Source: Acidobacteriota bacterium (GTDB lineage Bacteria > Acidobacteriota > Terriglobia > Terriglobales > Acidobacteriaceae). From it: a stretch of DNA of 43,546 bases. Positions 15,173 through 24,115 of the stretch are shown one piece after another. The notes beneath the pieces were generated by a model. That model saw only the letters and a list, made by a program, of their open reading frames with translations. It had not been told where the DNA came from and ran no database searches. Both the position numbers and the translations under genes were made by a program. Position 1 is the stretch's first letter; each line of letters begins with the position of its first letter. Where the stretch lies: the NCBI GenBank assembly GCA_003225455.1, contig QIAB01000038.1, positions 38,201 to 81,746 on the forward strand, in the 5' to 3' direction.

Positions 15173-15574
15173 CTATGAAGACGGTGAAGCCTCGATTTTC
15201 TGTACGTGAATGGTATTGCTTTGCTTCTCCAGGCTGCCGGTTACCTTTACGCTTCTGCCCTCGTAGCGTCTGGCCTCAGTCTGGTCGTCAAGCTTGTACT
15301 TGAGATCTCCAGCTCGAAGAAAATACCCACCATTCTCGTGAACCACGGTCCCCATAAACGGGCGGATTTTGCCACTGGAAGCCGGCGCACTTGATTCACC
15401 TTCACTCGGCTTCTGGCCTTCATCCGGAGGCCGCTTGGCGCCGGGAGTAGCCGGCGATGATGGCGCCTGGGCGGTGGGATCCTGCGGTTGCGCTGGAGCG
15501 GTCTGAGCAAAGGATGCTGACGTCAAAGCCATTGCGAACGCCACAATCGCGCACACACTGATACATGCTTTCAT
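15173..15574 (-). CDS. Secreted DUF5818-like protein
   Basis: A 133-residue protein with GGAGG about 9 nt before ATG. Signal peptide MKACISVCAIVAFAMALTSASFAQ, then a Pro/Ala/Gln/Ser-rich linker to about residue 70. The C-terminal domain, PFMGTVVHENGGYFLRAGDLKYKLDDQTEARRYEGRSVKVTGSLEKQSNTIHVQKIE, fits the small OB-like DUF5818 pattern seen in many acidobacterial secreted proteins. Function unknown. It lies 48 bp after the YtxH gene on the same strand, so the two may be co-transcribed. Confidence 0.72.
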   Translation of the reverse strand: MKACISVCAIVAFAMALTSASFAQTAPAQPQDPTAQAPSSPATPGAKRPPDEGQKPSEGESSAPASSGKIRPFMGTVVHENGGYFLRAGDLKYKLDDQTEARRYEGRSVKVTGSLEKQSNTIHVQKIEASPSS

Positions 15575-15622
15575 AAGTGAGGTCCTCCCTTGGCGACGAA
15601 GCGTACGCGCGAAGGGCGGGCG

Positions 15623-16000
15623 TTACGCGCCGTAGGTACCGCTGGCCGGTTCCGATTCCTTGGAGAAGCGCTCACGGACCCGGTCACCATAGTACTCGGC
15701 CTTGCCGGCGATGTTTCTACGAGTCTCCTCGCCGCTGGCCGGCGCAAAAAGCATGCCGACACCCACGCCGATACCAACGCCGATCAGCAGCGCCGCTGCA
15801 GTGCTGATCCCGCTATGATCTTCTCCGGTAAGCACATCGCTAGCCCGACTGACGCGATCGGAAGCGGTGTCATAGGTGTCGCGCGCCCGGGAGCGAACGG
15901 TATCAACTGTATCTGACAGACGATCCCGCATTGAATCAAGCAGATACAGCCCAGCGCCCAGCAGTACGTCAGTAAGAATCTTCTCTTTTCGCAGCTTCAT
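15623..16000 (-). CDS. YtxH domain protein
   Basis: A 125-residue protein with GGAG/AGGA sites upstream of ATG. An N-terminal amphipathic region with Arg/Asp repeats (SMRDRLSDTVDTVRSRARDTYDTASDRVSRASD) is followed by one membrane span, AAALLIGVGIGVGVGMLFAPASGEETRRNI, the classic YtxH signature (GxGxGxLFAPxSGxExR). A helical basic tail follows. YtxH proteins are small stress-related membrane proteins, often misannotated as gas vesicle proteins; the real role is unclear. It stands upstream of the DUF5818-like gene. Confidence 0.82.
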   Translation of the reverse strand: MKLRKEKILTDVLLGAGLYLLDSMRDRLSDTVDTVRSRARDTYDTASDRVSRASDVLTGEDHSGISTAAALLIGVGIGVGVGMLFAPASGEETRRNIAGKAEYYGDRVRERFSKESEPASGTYGA

Positions 16001-16179
16001 TCCTAAACTCCTTCATCAATATATTTGCAGCTTACGGAGATGCAGAAACACGATAAGGCGTTGGTGCGATTTCCACAAGAACCCGGAATAAGCCCGCAAG
16101 ATTTCTGAGATCCGGCAGCAGAGTAGTGGGTCGCACTTTACTAAACTGCGCCACAATGGCATCCAGGCTCGATTGAAAA

Positions 16180-16857
16180 TCAGCAGCACTGGTGGCAATG
16201 ATCTTCGCCCCGAATGCCGCGGTAACCTTCTCTTGCAATGAGGGGAGTCATGATTAGAGCCGCCGATGGGTCGGCCCACCACCAGCCCAGGGCTGCATTC
16301 AGCACCAAGCCGCTCAGAAGAATGGCCGATAAGTAGCTGCAGAATTCGGTTTGCTTGGCATCAGCGGTCATTGCCGCGCTTTCGAGGTCTTGACCGACCC
16401 GCCTCTTTGCCGCGGATAAGAGTGGCATTAGCATCAGGGTCACGACAGCGAGAATGATTCCGGCAATGCTGTGCTCCGGTGCTTTCCTTTTCAGCAGGCC
16501 GGTAATTGATTCAAAGGCGATGTATGCTGCCAGCGCGAGGAAAGAAACACCAACGATTTTGAGGCTCAGGTGTTCATTTCGCTCTCTTCGGGATAGGTCG
16601 TCGACGGACATTCGCCACAGTAGAGTCGCTCCCGAGATCACTTCTATGAAGCTATCCAACCCGAAACCCACAAGCGAAATGCTTCCGGCCACGGCTCCGG
16701 CGGCGACGGCGACCACTCCTTCAAGCGTATTCCACGCAATCGTGAAATATTCAAGCCGTTTCCCGCGCTGGGCCATCAATCGCCTGTCGAGCGCTGCTTC
16801 CGGCATGGACGAAGAATAGCACGTGAGCACCGGAGGCCAGGTTTCTGCCAGTACCAC
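16180..16857 (-). CDS. Cation-diffusion-facilitator-like membrane protein
   Basis: A 225-residue membrane protein resembling the short cation transporter family related to CDF exporters. Hydrophobic segments are AWNTLEGVVAVAAGAVAGSISLVGFGLDSFIEVISGATLLW, VGVSFLALAAYIAFESI, IAGIILAVVTLMLMPLLSA and ILLSGLVLNAALGWWWADPSAALIM. The GFGLDSF and WWADP motifs carry the Asp residues expected to bind metal. The short C-terminus is GEDHCHQCC, a Cys/His cluster like that of family members. ATG 16806 (MPEAALDRRL) is as plausible a start as GTG 16857; neither has a good Shine-Dalgarno. Substrate unknown; Zn or another divalent metal is likely. Confidence 0.75.
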   Translation of the reverse strand: MVLAETWPPVLTCYSSSMPEAALDRRLMAQRGKRLEYFTIAWNTLEGVVAVAAGAVAGSISLVGFGLDSFIEVISGATLLWRMSVDDLSRRERNEHLSLKIVGVSFLALAAYIAFESITGLLKRKAPEHSIAGIILAVVTLMLMPLLSAAKRRVGQDLESAAMTADAKQTEFCSYLSAILLSGLVLNAALGWWWADPSAALIMTPLIAREGYRGIRGEDHCHQCC

Positions 16858-16964
16858 GATCGGCGCGAGTATGAACAGCGTGACTGGTCACATGACCCTG
16901 ACTGTCCAGTCTCTTCTGACAAACCATTCGCGTGCTTTTCGCTTGGCGTGTAGAAGTTACGGAC

Positions 16965-16994
16965 AAAAAGGCCCGGCTCCATCTGGCGCCGGGC
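16965..16994 (-). terminator. Rho-independent terminator of the phosphoesterase gene
   Basis: On the minus strand: GCCCGGC, a 10-nt loop, GCCGGGC, C, then five T. It lies about 26 nt beyond the restored stop codon at 17020, which supports that position as the true gene end. Confidence 0.8.
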
Positions 16995-17019
16995 TGAGGG
17001 TCTGATGCTGCGGCCGAAT

Positions 17020-18553
17020 CTATGGCGCTGGCTCGCCCGTGGAAGAATCCAAGATCAGAATATCTGTCCGCGGTTTTGCCAAATTCAACATGTTGTTAAA
17101 GGTGCCAGCAAACTGATCGGACGACTTCGTTCCGATTCGTCCCAGGGCGAAGTCGTCTTCAATGAAGCGGAGGATTGAACTCTACTCTGGTCGGTGAGAG
17201 CGTTATCCACGAAGTTTGCCTTGGCGAATGGCGAGATCAGAAGCAATGGCAAGCGAGGTCCATAGCCGCAGCGGCCAGGGATTCCGCCGGTGTTGGTGGT
17301 ACCGCAGTGGCCCACGCCGCTAAGCGCATCTTGGCTGCTGACGGATTGACGCAAGATCGGGCTCATCTGATGGTCGTACCAGCCATCTGAGTCGTCATAG
17401 GCGATGATCACGGCGGTGCTGCTCCACTCCGGACGCTGTTGGAGAGCGTTCAGCGTGCTGACGATGAACTCCTGCTCATCCAGGGGCGAAGAATAGCCGG
17501 CGTGGCCATCCTGCGAACGCTTGGCTTTGAGGAAGCTGACGGCCGGCATGTTGCCAGCGCTTACAGCATTCATGAAGTCGGTCAAGTCGTATTGATGATT
17601 TGCCTGGTCGGTTTTTCCGATCATCGCTACTGAGGTCGGCGGCAAGTGATGCGGATTGGCGGTCGACTTGTAATACTGAAGGGCTCGTGATGTGCGCTGT
17701 AATCCTTCTGCAATGTGCCACCCAGGTTTGTGGTCGCGGCGGCGCAAACCGCGGGAGAGGTTGCCGTCGCCGGGGTTGTGGGAGTAAAGCCACCCTCAAA
17801 CCATCCCCAGGTCACGCCTTTGGCGTTCATGAGATCTCCAACGTTGGTACCTGTCATCGCAATCTGTTCGGGGCTGCCGCAATCGTCGTAGAAAGGATCT
17901 GGATCGCCGATGACCGTAGTCGCTACCACGTCGCCAGAGATATCTCCGGTGGTATGCGCTAAGTCCACCGTGCCCGTGTTTCCAGAAACCAAGTCGAGGA
18001 CGCCGGGCGTAGAAGGCCCAAATCCGGTGTTGTAGGAATTGTCGCTCATTGCGTAATGCTGGGCGTAGTTCCAGAGCGCTGTGACCGTATTGCCATCGTA
18101 GTAGCCCATCACCAGCTTGGCGCCAAAACCATAATCGGGACACCCGGGACCACCGACTCCGAGGAACTGGACGAATTTATCCATCAGGCCATTGTCGAAG
18201 GCCTGCTGCTCCGGCATGTAATCGTGATTCTGATCGCAGGTGTAATTCTGCGAGCGATCCAACCGGAACGGATTGCGTAAGTTGGTATTGTGCGTAAGCA
18301 GCCCGGGGTTCAGTCCGTTGACGCTCGGCGTATTTGCCAAGGCATGGAAGGCTGGCTCACTCGCTGGGTTGAGAGCTCTGGGATAGCTTCCGAAATAGTG
18401 ATCGAAAGATACGTTCTCCTGGAAGATGACCACTATGTGCTTGACGGGGGTGGTGGCGCTCTGCGCCTGCGCGGGCAGGAGCGAAGCGGCCAGCAGGGTC
18501 GAGAAAGCAATCAGCGCAGCCAACATTTTTTCGGCAATACTTCTGTTGAACAT
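17020..18553 (-). pseudogene. Phosphoesterase (phospholipase C/acid phosphatase family), two frameshifts
   Basis: Joining frames gives about 511 residues of the PF04185 phosphoesterase family, which hydrolyses phosphate esters such as phosphatidylcholine outside the cytoplasm. The start is ATG 18553 with GGAGG just upstream; MFNRSIAEKMLAALIAF leads into a signal peptide ending AQAQ. The active-site N-terminus is HIVVIFQENVSFDHYFGSYP; later AVIIAYDDSDGWYDHQMSP and PLLLISPFAK are family motifs. The frame breaks near 17680 (CAC GAG CCC TTC AGT, one C short of restoring QYYKSTANPHHLPP) and near 17180 (restoring ILRFIEDDFALG). Both fit 1-nt deletions. With them restored, the protein ends at 17020, just before a good terminator. 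It may be real decay or sequence error. Confidence 0.8.
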
Positions 18554-18796
18554 TGGTTTTCCTCCGCGGCTAGAAAAGAATTGTAGGACCGGGCCTCGCA
18601 CCGCAAGATCCGGCTTGATTGGGGCGGTTTTCGGTCTGCCTTTGCCCCGGTGGAAAAGTCGCTCAGGGCAGAGTAGGCGGGAAATATTTCTGAATTGTTT
18701 CAGTTTGGTTAATAGTCTATGAATTTGGGGCAGCAGAGCTATGGGAGAGCCCGGAGATGTGAGAAACGGACTACAGTGCCGGTGTGGTTCGTGCAG

Positions 18797-21136
18797 CTAT
18801 TGCCGTTCCATGTCTTCATCCAGGGTGAGCTTTCCGCTTTTTTCTACGGTGATCACACGATGGATGTCCTTGTATCCTGACATGGTAATGTCGATCACAT
18901 AGTTTCCTGGATTCAAATAAAACTGCAGCGGCGAGGGTTTATCGAGCACGCGGTTGTTCACGGCAACCTGCGCGCCCTTCGGCTGAGTCTTGACATTCAC
19001 GGTTCCCATGCCGGCCGTATCTCCACCGCCGAACAGCTTTTTGAATTTGCCACCGCCAATCTTGATTTCATCAGTTGTGCCCAGAGGCTTCAGCGCTGGA
19101 GCAAAACGAAATGACTGACCGGCTTGCAAGTTCGCAGTGGTGCTCTCTTCCAGATAACCTTGCTTCTTCAACAGAAGGGTGTGCACGCCGGGTTTATCAA
19201 CCGAAATCTGTACGGGCGTGAGGCGACCCGTGTTTTTGCCGTCGAGGAAAACTGCCGCTCCCGCAGGATCGCTGTTCAGCACTGCTGTCGCGCCTGCCAA
19301 GGCCAATTGCACGACCAGGAATGACTTGCTATTCGACGCAACTTCAATTGTGCGGGTTTCGAGTGAATAGCCCGGCTTGGTGATGCTCACCGAGTGCTGG
19401 CCTGGCGAGAGACCCGGGATGTTAAACGGTGTCACCCAACTGGGATCGGTGCGTCCGTCCACCCGCACGGCCGCGCCTTCCGGTGTGGAGTTGATGGTCA
19501 ACTGACCTGGAATCACGGCGGGCGCTGTGGGCATTGGCGCCTTCTGCTTCCGCTTACGGCTATCTCTTTGAGCGACCGAAACTGACGGCTCAGCTGAAAT
19601 TTCTTCTGGCGCCGCGGTTACCGCGGCAGGCCGACTTACCGGCACACTAGGAGAGGCTGCTGGTTGCGCCGGCTTCGGCTGAGCTTCCGGAACCGTTGCG
19701 CCAAAATGCGAAGAGCTGCTTTCGGAATTCTGCAAATAAATATGAAGCGCGATCCCGGCGATCACGAGCAGAATCACTCCAGCCGCAGTGGCGATTGAGT
19801 ATCCAAACAGTCTGGGCGGTGTTTTCTTTATTTCCGTGACTGCTTTCTTCGCAACCTGCCGCGGCTGCACCCTGGGTTTCTGCGGAGCGGCGCTTTTTGG
19901 CGTGGCTGCTCTCGATTGCTCAATTTGCTCAGGCTGTTCGGTCGCGGCGAGTGGTGGTGCAACAACCACCTCTTTCAGCGGTGGCAATTCCGAAACATCC
20001 GAGAAACTTGGCCTCTTTGCTGCCGGGCCTCGCGCATCGTCCATCATTGGGTCGACCGGCAAGGCTCGTCGCATATCCTCCTCTGTGGCTGGAAAGGCTG
20101 ACATGCTTGGGCCGGGTTCTCTTAATCCCTGCACGTAGCCGCTCGCGCGGAGGCTGGCGGTTTGTGCCGCTGCATCGTTTGGTGTTGCTCTGTTCTTCTC
20201 CTGAACCGGACCTGCACCCGGCCAGCCTGCAGCCGCCGCTGCGCTGCGCACCTTTGCCGTGGAAGTATCCTCTGCATTGTTCATCCTCGGCTGCGCGATC
20301 TTCTTCGTGGTCGCTTGGGGATGGGTTTCGTTGCAATTCTCCAAATCGTGAAGCAGTTCCTGCCCGCTCTGATAGCGCTGGTCGGGCGCTTTGGCAAGCG
20401 CTTTCATAATAAGTTTGGCGAGGGGAGAATTGACCTTGCGATTCAGCTGATCCGGCGGCGGCGGACTCACTTCCGTGATCTGCTTGCATAGCTCATCGCC
20501 ATTGTTTCCGGCGAATGGCTTCATCTCTGTAACCATCTCGTAGAGAATTGACCCCAGGCTGAACAAATTGGAGCGGCCATCGAGCGGCTCTCCACGAACC
20601 TGCTCAGGAGACATGTAGTACAAAATCTCCGGCACTCTTCCCGGATCCTGGCAGGCGAACGTGCTCATGGTTGAAACGCCGAAGTCCAGAGTCTTTACTG
20701 TACCGTCCCAACTCACCATGATCTTGGCCGGCTCCAGACTCCAATGGACGGCGCCGTGTACGCGGGCGTGGTCCAGACCCTGGCACGTTTGGCGGGCGAT
20801 ATCCTGCAAATCCCAAATCGAAAATCCTTCTCTTCGCACCAGCATCGTGCCCACGCTGTTGCCCTGCACATACTCCATCCAGGCGCACAGCTGGCCATCG
20901 ATTTCTGCTATGCCGTAGAGCTGAGCGATATTGGGGCTATTAAGAGGCCTTGCGTTTTCGGATTCTTGCAGAACGCGCTGTACCAAGGCGGCGGATTGCT
21001 CTCCGAAAGTTTGCATGCGCAAGGTCTTCAGCACGACCGTACGTCCACTGTCTGGATCATTGACCTTGTAAACGGATCCCAGCGCCGACTGGGTAATCTC
21101 GCTCAGTATCTCGAAACGCCCGATTTGGTTCGACAT
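18797..21136 (-). CDS. Membrane pseudokinase with PEGA domains
   Basis: A 779-residue protein; the start is ATG 21136 with AAGGAAG upstream. Residues 7-275 are a Ser/Thr kinase-like domain. The ATP-anchoring Lys37 (VVLK) and DFG (151-153) remain, but the catalytic loop reads HWSLEPAK at 131-138 instead of HRDLKPxN, losing the Asp, Lys and Asn. The glycine loop is poor (ITQSALGSV), APE is SPE, and the alpha-F Asp is Asn (SNLFSLG). A long Pro/Ala-rich linker follows, then one span (FGYSIATAAGVILLVIAGIALHIYL). The extracytoplasmic part carries about three PEGA domains (GQLTINSTPEGAAVRVDG, TAVLNSDPAGAAVFLDG, GTVNVKTQPKGAQVAVN). Likely a signalling scaffold rather than an active kinase. Confidence 0.85.
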   Translation of the reverse strand: MSNQIGRFEILSEITQSALGSVYKVNDPDSGRTVVLKTLRMQTFGEQSAALVQRVLQESENARPLNSPNIAQLYGIAEIDGQLCAWMEYVQGNSVGTMLVRREGFSIWDLQDIARQTCQGLDHARVHGAVHWSLEPAKIMVSWDGTVKTLDFGVSTMSTFACQDPGRVPEILYYMSPEQVRGEPLDGRSNLFSLGSILYEMVTEMKPFAGNNGDELCKQITEVSPPPPDQLNRKVNSPLAKLIMKALAKAPDQRYQSGQELLHDLENCNETHPQATTKKIAQPRMNNAEDTSTAKVRSAAAAAGWPGAGPVQEKNRATPNDAAAQTASLRASGYVQGLREPGPSMSAFPATEEDMRRALPVDPMMDDARGPAAKRPSFSDVSELPPLKEVVVAPPLAATEQPEQIEQSRAATPKSAAPQKPRVQPRQVAKKAVTEIKKTPPRLFGYSIATAAGVILLVIAGIALHIYLQNSESSSSHFGATVPEAQPKPAQPAASPSVPVSRPAAVTAAPEEISAEPSVSVAQRDSRKRKQKAPMPTAPAVIPGQLTINSTPEGAAVRVDGRTDPSWVTPFNIPGLSPGQHSVSITKPGYSLETRTIEVASNSKSFLVVQLALAGATAVLNSDPAGAAVFLDGKNTGRLTPVQISVDKPGVHTLLLKKQGYLEESTTANLQAGQSFRFAPALKPLGTTDEIKIGGGKFKKLFGGGDTAGMGTVNVKTQPKGAQVAVNNRVLDKPSPLQFYLNPGNYVIDITMSGYKDIHRVITVEKSGKLTLDEDMERQ

Positions 21137-21411
21137 TGCTTCCTTGCCCCGTTTACGGACGGGACCGCCTCCTCGCACGAAGACGAACGTTGTGCGCCTT
21201 GGAGAGGATGGATCAAGGATAGCCCGAACGACTCATCCCTCGTGAGTTACCGAAGTACCTGAGGGCTTCTAACAAAACAGACTCCATCACGCGACGACCG
21301 CAAAGGAGCGCGACATCGACAGGTCAACAAGCCGAAGGCGAAGCACGGGTTAGGTCTCGAGCGACAACTCAAGCTGTGATTACGGAGTACAAGTTCTCGC
21401 TGTGTCAACGC

Positions 21412-23246
21412 CTACGCCACACTTCGTCCCCGGACTCTTCGCCGGCTGCCCGACAGGACACTCCAAGGGGTCGAATCTCGTGGTGCATGCCCCACCGAGC
21501 CAGCGCAATAACCGGTTAATTCTCCGCATCGAGTGCTGCCACATTGATAAACGCAATGGCCAGTCAGGGTGCTAGAGACCGTGAACGTTCCCGCACTGGT
21601 CGCCCTGCCTCCCGGAGTGGTAATGGCGATCTTACCTGTCACTGCGCCACTGGGTACGATTGCGGTCACCTTGCTGTCGGAATTCACAGTGAAGCTAGCT
21701 TTCACGCCGCCAAAGGTCACTTTGGTTGTCTGCTTGAGACTGACGCCCGTGATGGTCACTGAAGTTCCTGCTGAGCCGGTCGTGGGCGAGAAACCCGTAA
21801 TCTGCGGAATGACGCGGAATAGCTTGTTGCTCTTCAACGTGCCGCTTGAAGTCGTCACCGTCACAAGACCAGTACCTGCGCCGCTGGGAACGGTAGCCGT
21901 CAAAAAAGTGCCCGATACCACCGTACGGCTTGCGGTAGTTCCGCTGAAGGACACGGTGGTTGTCGATGTGAAGCCTTGTCCCAAGAACTCAATCGTGGCT
22001 GCAACTTTGCCCGAGTAGGGGAGCAGGCTGACGAAGGGCGGCAGACTTTCGTTCAGGCTGAAGAATACGCCCTGACCCAAGCTGCCGCCGGCATTCGTGT
22101 CTCCATACAGTATGCCATTCGTATGCTGCACTAATGTGACCTGGGGATGACAGCCGTCCCGAATTGGGGGAATGTTTGAGAAGGCGTGGAGTGTTGAGAA
22201 CGTTCCGCCAGGAAGAGTGATGCGGAAAATCGTGCCACAGCCGAAACCTGGGATAGACAGCGAAGTTGTGCCGTAAAGGTTCCCATCGCTTGCCTGTACC
22301 AGACCGCCGATCGGCTGAGTGCCATCACCATTTCCCGCAAAGACATGGAGCACGCTGAGTTTGCCCGCGGGTGTGATTTTGAACACGACTCCTTGATTAG
22401 TAGAGACGCCATTGATGACGCCGCCACCAACTGTGGTCCCATAGAAGTTGCCGTCGCTTGCCTGAATCAAGGGAGCAATCGGATTTGTACCCGTCGCGGA
22501 ACCCGTCGCGCCAAGCGGCGCGAAATCGAACAGCGGCAGGAACTGTTTCAACGGTGTGACCCTAAAAACTGTGCCGGCATTGCTAGAGAGGAGAATTCTG
22601 CGGTTCCGTAGAAGTTGCCATCGGTTCCTTGTACTAGAGGAGCCTGAGGATAGGATCCGTCAGTAGAATCAATAAAATTGTGGAGGACCGTGAATCCGAG
22701 CGAGGGCGTGATCTTGTAGACAGTACCAAAACCTCCACTGCCCCCCTGCCTCGTGGTTCCGTAGAAGTTGCCGTCTATGCCTTGGATCGGGGGGGCCGAG
22801 GGAAATTCGCCGTCCGTACTCGTAAAGGTGTGCAAGGGAGTCAGAGTGCCGCCCGGTGTTACCTTGAAAATGGTCCCGTCTTGTCCTCCACTTCCAGAAG
22901 GGCCGTTCAATGGCGCGGTGCCATAGAAGTTGCCGTCAGTGCCTAAAGTAAGGCCGCTTCGGGAAAAGGCGCTTCCGGTCGAGCAATTGATGATTTTCAG
23001 CGCTCCGGTAGTAGGCGTGATCCTGAACACCTGCCCGCCGACGTTGGTGCATCCGGTGTTTTGTCCCTGGGGCGCCGTGCTGTATAAATTGCCGTCGCGG
23101 CCTTGGGCTATGACGCCGGGCCACGTCGGGTTCAATGGGTCTGTTCGGAGTCCGAAGTTGTAAAGGACTGAAAACTGCGCCTGTGCGACAGTTGTTACAG
23201 CGACGAGCAGCACTACGTGAATGAGAATCAAAATTCTGGACTTCAC
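21412..23246 (-). pseudogene. GloVer tandem-repeat/IPT surface protein with one frameshift
   Basis: Signal peptide MKSRILILIHVVLLVAVTTVAQA opens a chain of about nine GloVer repeats, each with a DGNFYGT(T/A)-type core and a VFKITP-type turn, forming a propeller-like secreted protein. Two IPT/TIG-like beta sandwiches (ITGFSPTTGSAGTSVTITG) follow. The frame breaks near 22585-22592, after YGTAEFSS; adding one base restores SNAGTVFRVTPLKQF and the downstream repeats. The total length, 1835 nt, is not a multiple of three, in agreement. The last 40 or so residues after GTFTVSS look unlike the family, so a further shift near 21575 is possible. No enzymatic role is expected. Confidence 0.75.
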
Positions 23247-23542
23247 AGTCTCCTCCCAAGTGAAGTTGCGTGCCGAGACGCGAACCGATGGATACGCTTG
23301 CTTTGGGGCCGAATAGCCTTGGAGAGCGAAGGAAGGTCGCTGAGCAACGCGAGATGTTGAGGAGCGGCTGGTCTCCCAACCCGGTGCACATTATGCTCCC
23401 GCAGTAGCCATACTTTCAAGCGGTATCTTGTTGTCTATCCAGACATGAGAAACCCCTCTCGGATGAGGGCCGAATCATGCGTTGGCGGCAGAGGAGGTTT
23501 TGTTACAGGCTCTAAGGAAAAGTGCCGCGAGATCGGATTAAC

Positions 23543-24115
23543 TTACAAATCGTCCCGAATCTCGGTTGTCGAGGTAAGCCAATTCTGCAGAAGCTGCGTT
23601 ACCTTTGCGCCTTCCGGCTTGCGACGCACGGCATCCAGCACGGTAAATTGTGCCGACATACCGCGTCCGCGAAAACCCACCCAGTACGGGACGTAAATCT
23701 CTCCTGGAATCAGGTCAGCGGAAATCCGCAGGTCGCGAACCCGAAAAAATCCGGTACTGAAAACGAGCCGCCGCACTTTTCCCAGCAAAAGCTCCCGTGA
23801 TCGCTGCTCATCGAAACTTGCCGTGATGCGATTGCGTGTCTCCAGGTAGATGATTTCGGACGGTCCAGGTAACTGCTCGAAGTGATACAGATCGAGCGAG
23901 CCACTAACCGCATCCAGGCCGAACACGCGTTGATCGAGTTTGCCACGGCTGGAAATTTCGACGTGAAAAAGCTGGAAGGGAATGTAGAAGTCTGCTACAG
24001 AACGGATGGGCCCGAAAACCAGCAGCGCCCGCATGGAATTGAATACGCCGCGAGAAAATTCTTCTACCGCCGCCTCCCGGCTGACATTCGGTCGCAGACT
24101 ACGGATGCGCGGCAT
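23543..24115 (-). CDS. Conserved-looking protein of unknown function, coupled to the symporter
   Basis: A 190-residue protein with no signal peptide or membrane span. I do not recognise a named family. Visible features are a run of Phe/Val-rich beta-like segments (MRALLVFGPIRSVADFYIPFQLFHVEI), LDLYHFEQ, an acidic/basic middle (ETRNRITASFDEQRSRELLLGKVRR) and the C-terminal IPGEIYVPYWVGFRGRG...VLDAVRRKPEGAKVTQLLQNWL. Its ATG follows the symporter stop directly (TAGATG), so it is translated with it, which suggests a shared role in uptake or its control. No catalytic motif can be assigned. Confidence 0.7.
   Translation of the reverse strand: MPRIRSLRPNVSREAAVEEFSRGVFNSMRALLVFGPIRSVADFYIPFQLFHVEISSRGKLDQRVFGLDAVSGSLDLYHFEQLPGPSEIIYLETRNRITASFDEQRSRELLLGKVRRLVFSTGFFRVRDLRISADLIPGEIYVPYWVGFRGRGMSAQFTVLDAVRRKPEGAKVTQLLQNWLTSTTEIRDDL

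Noticed and set aside
16032-16238. A 68-residue minus-strand frame overlapping the end of the CDF-like gene
   Set aside because: It starts with TTG inside the transporter gene without a ribosome binding site and matches no family; I leave the gap 16001-16179 as non-coding.
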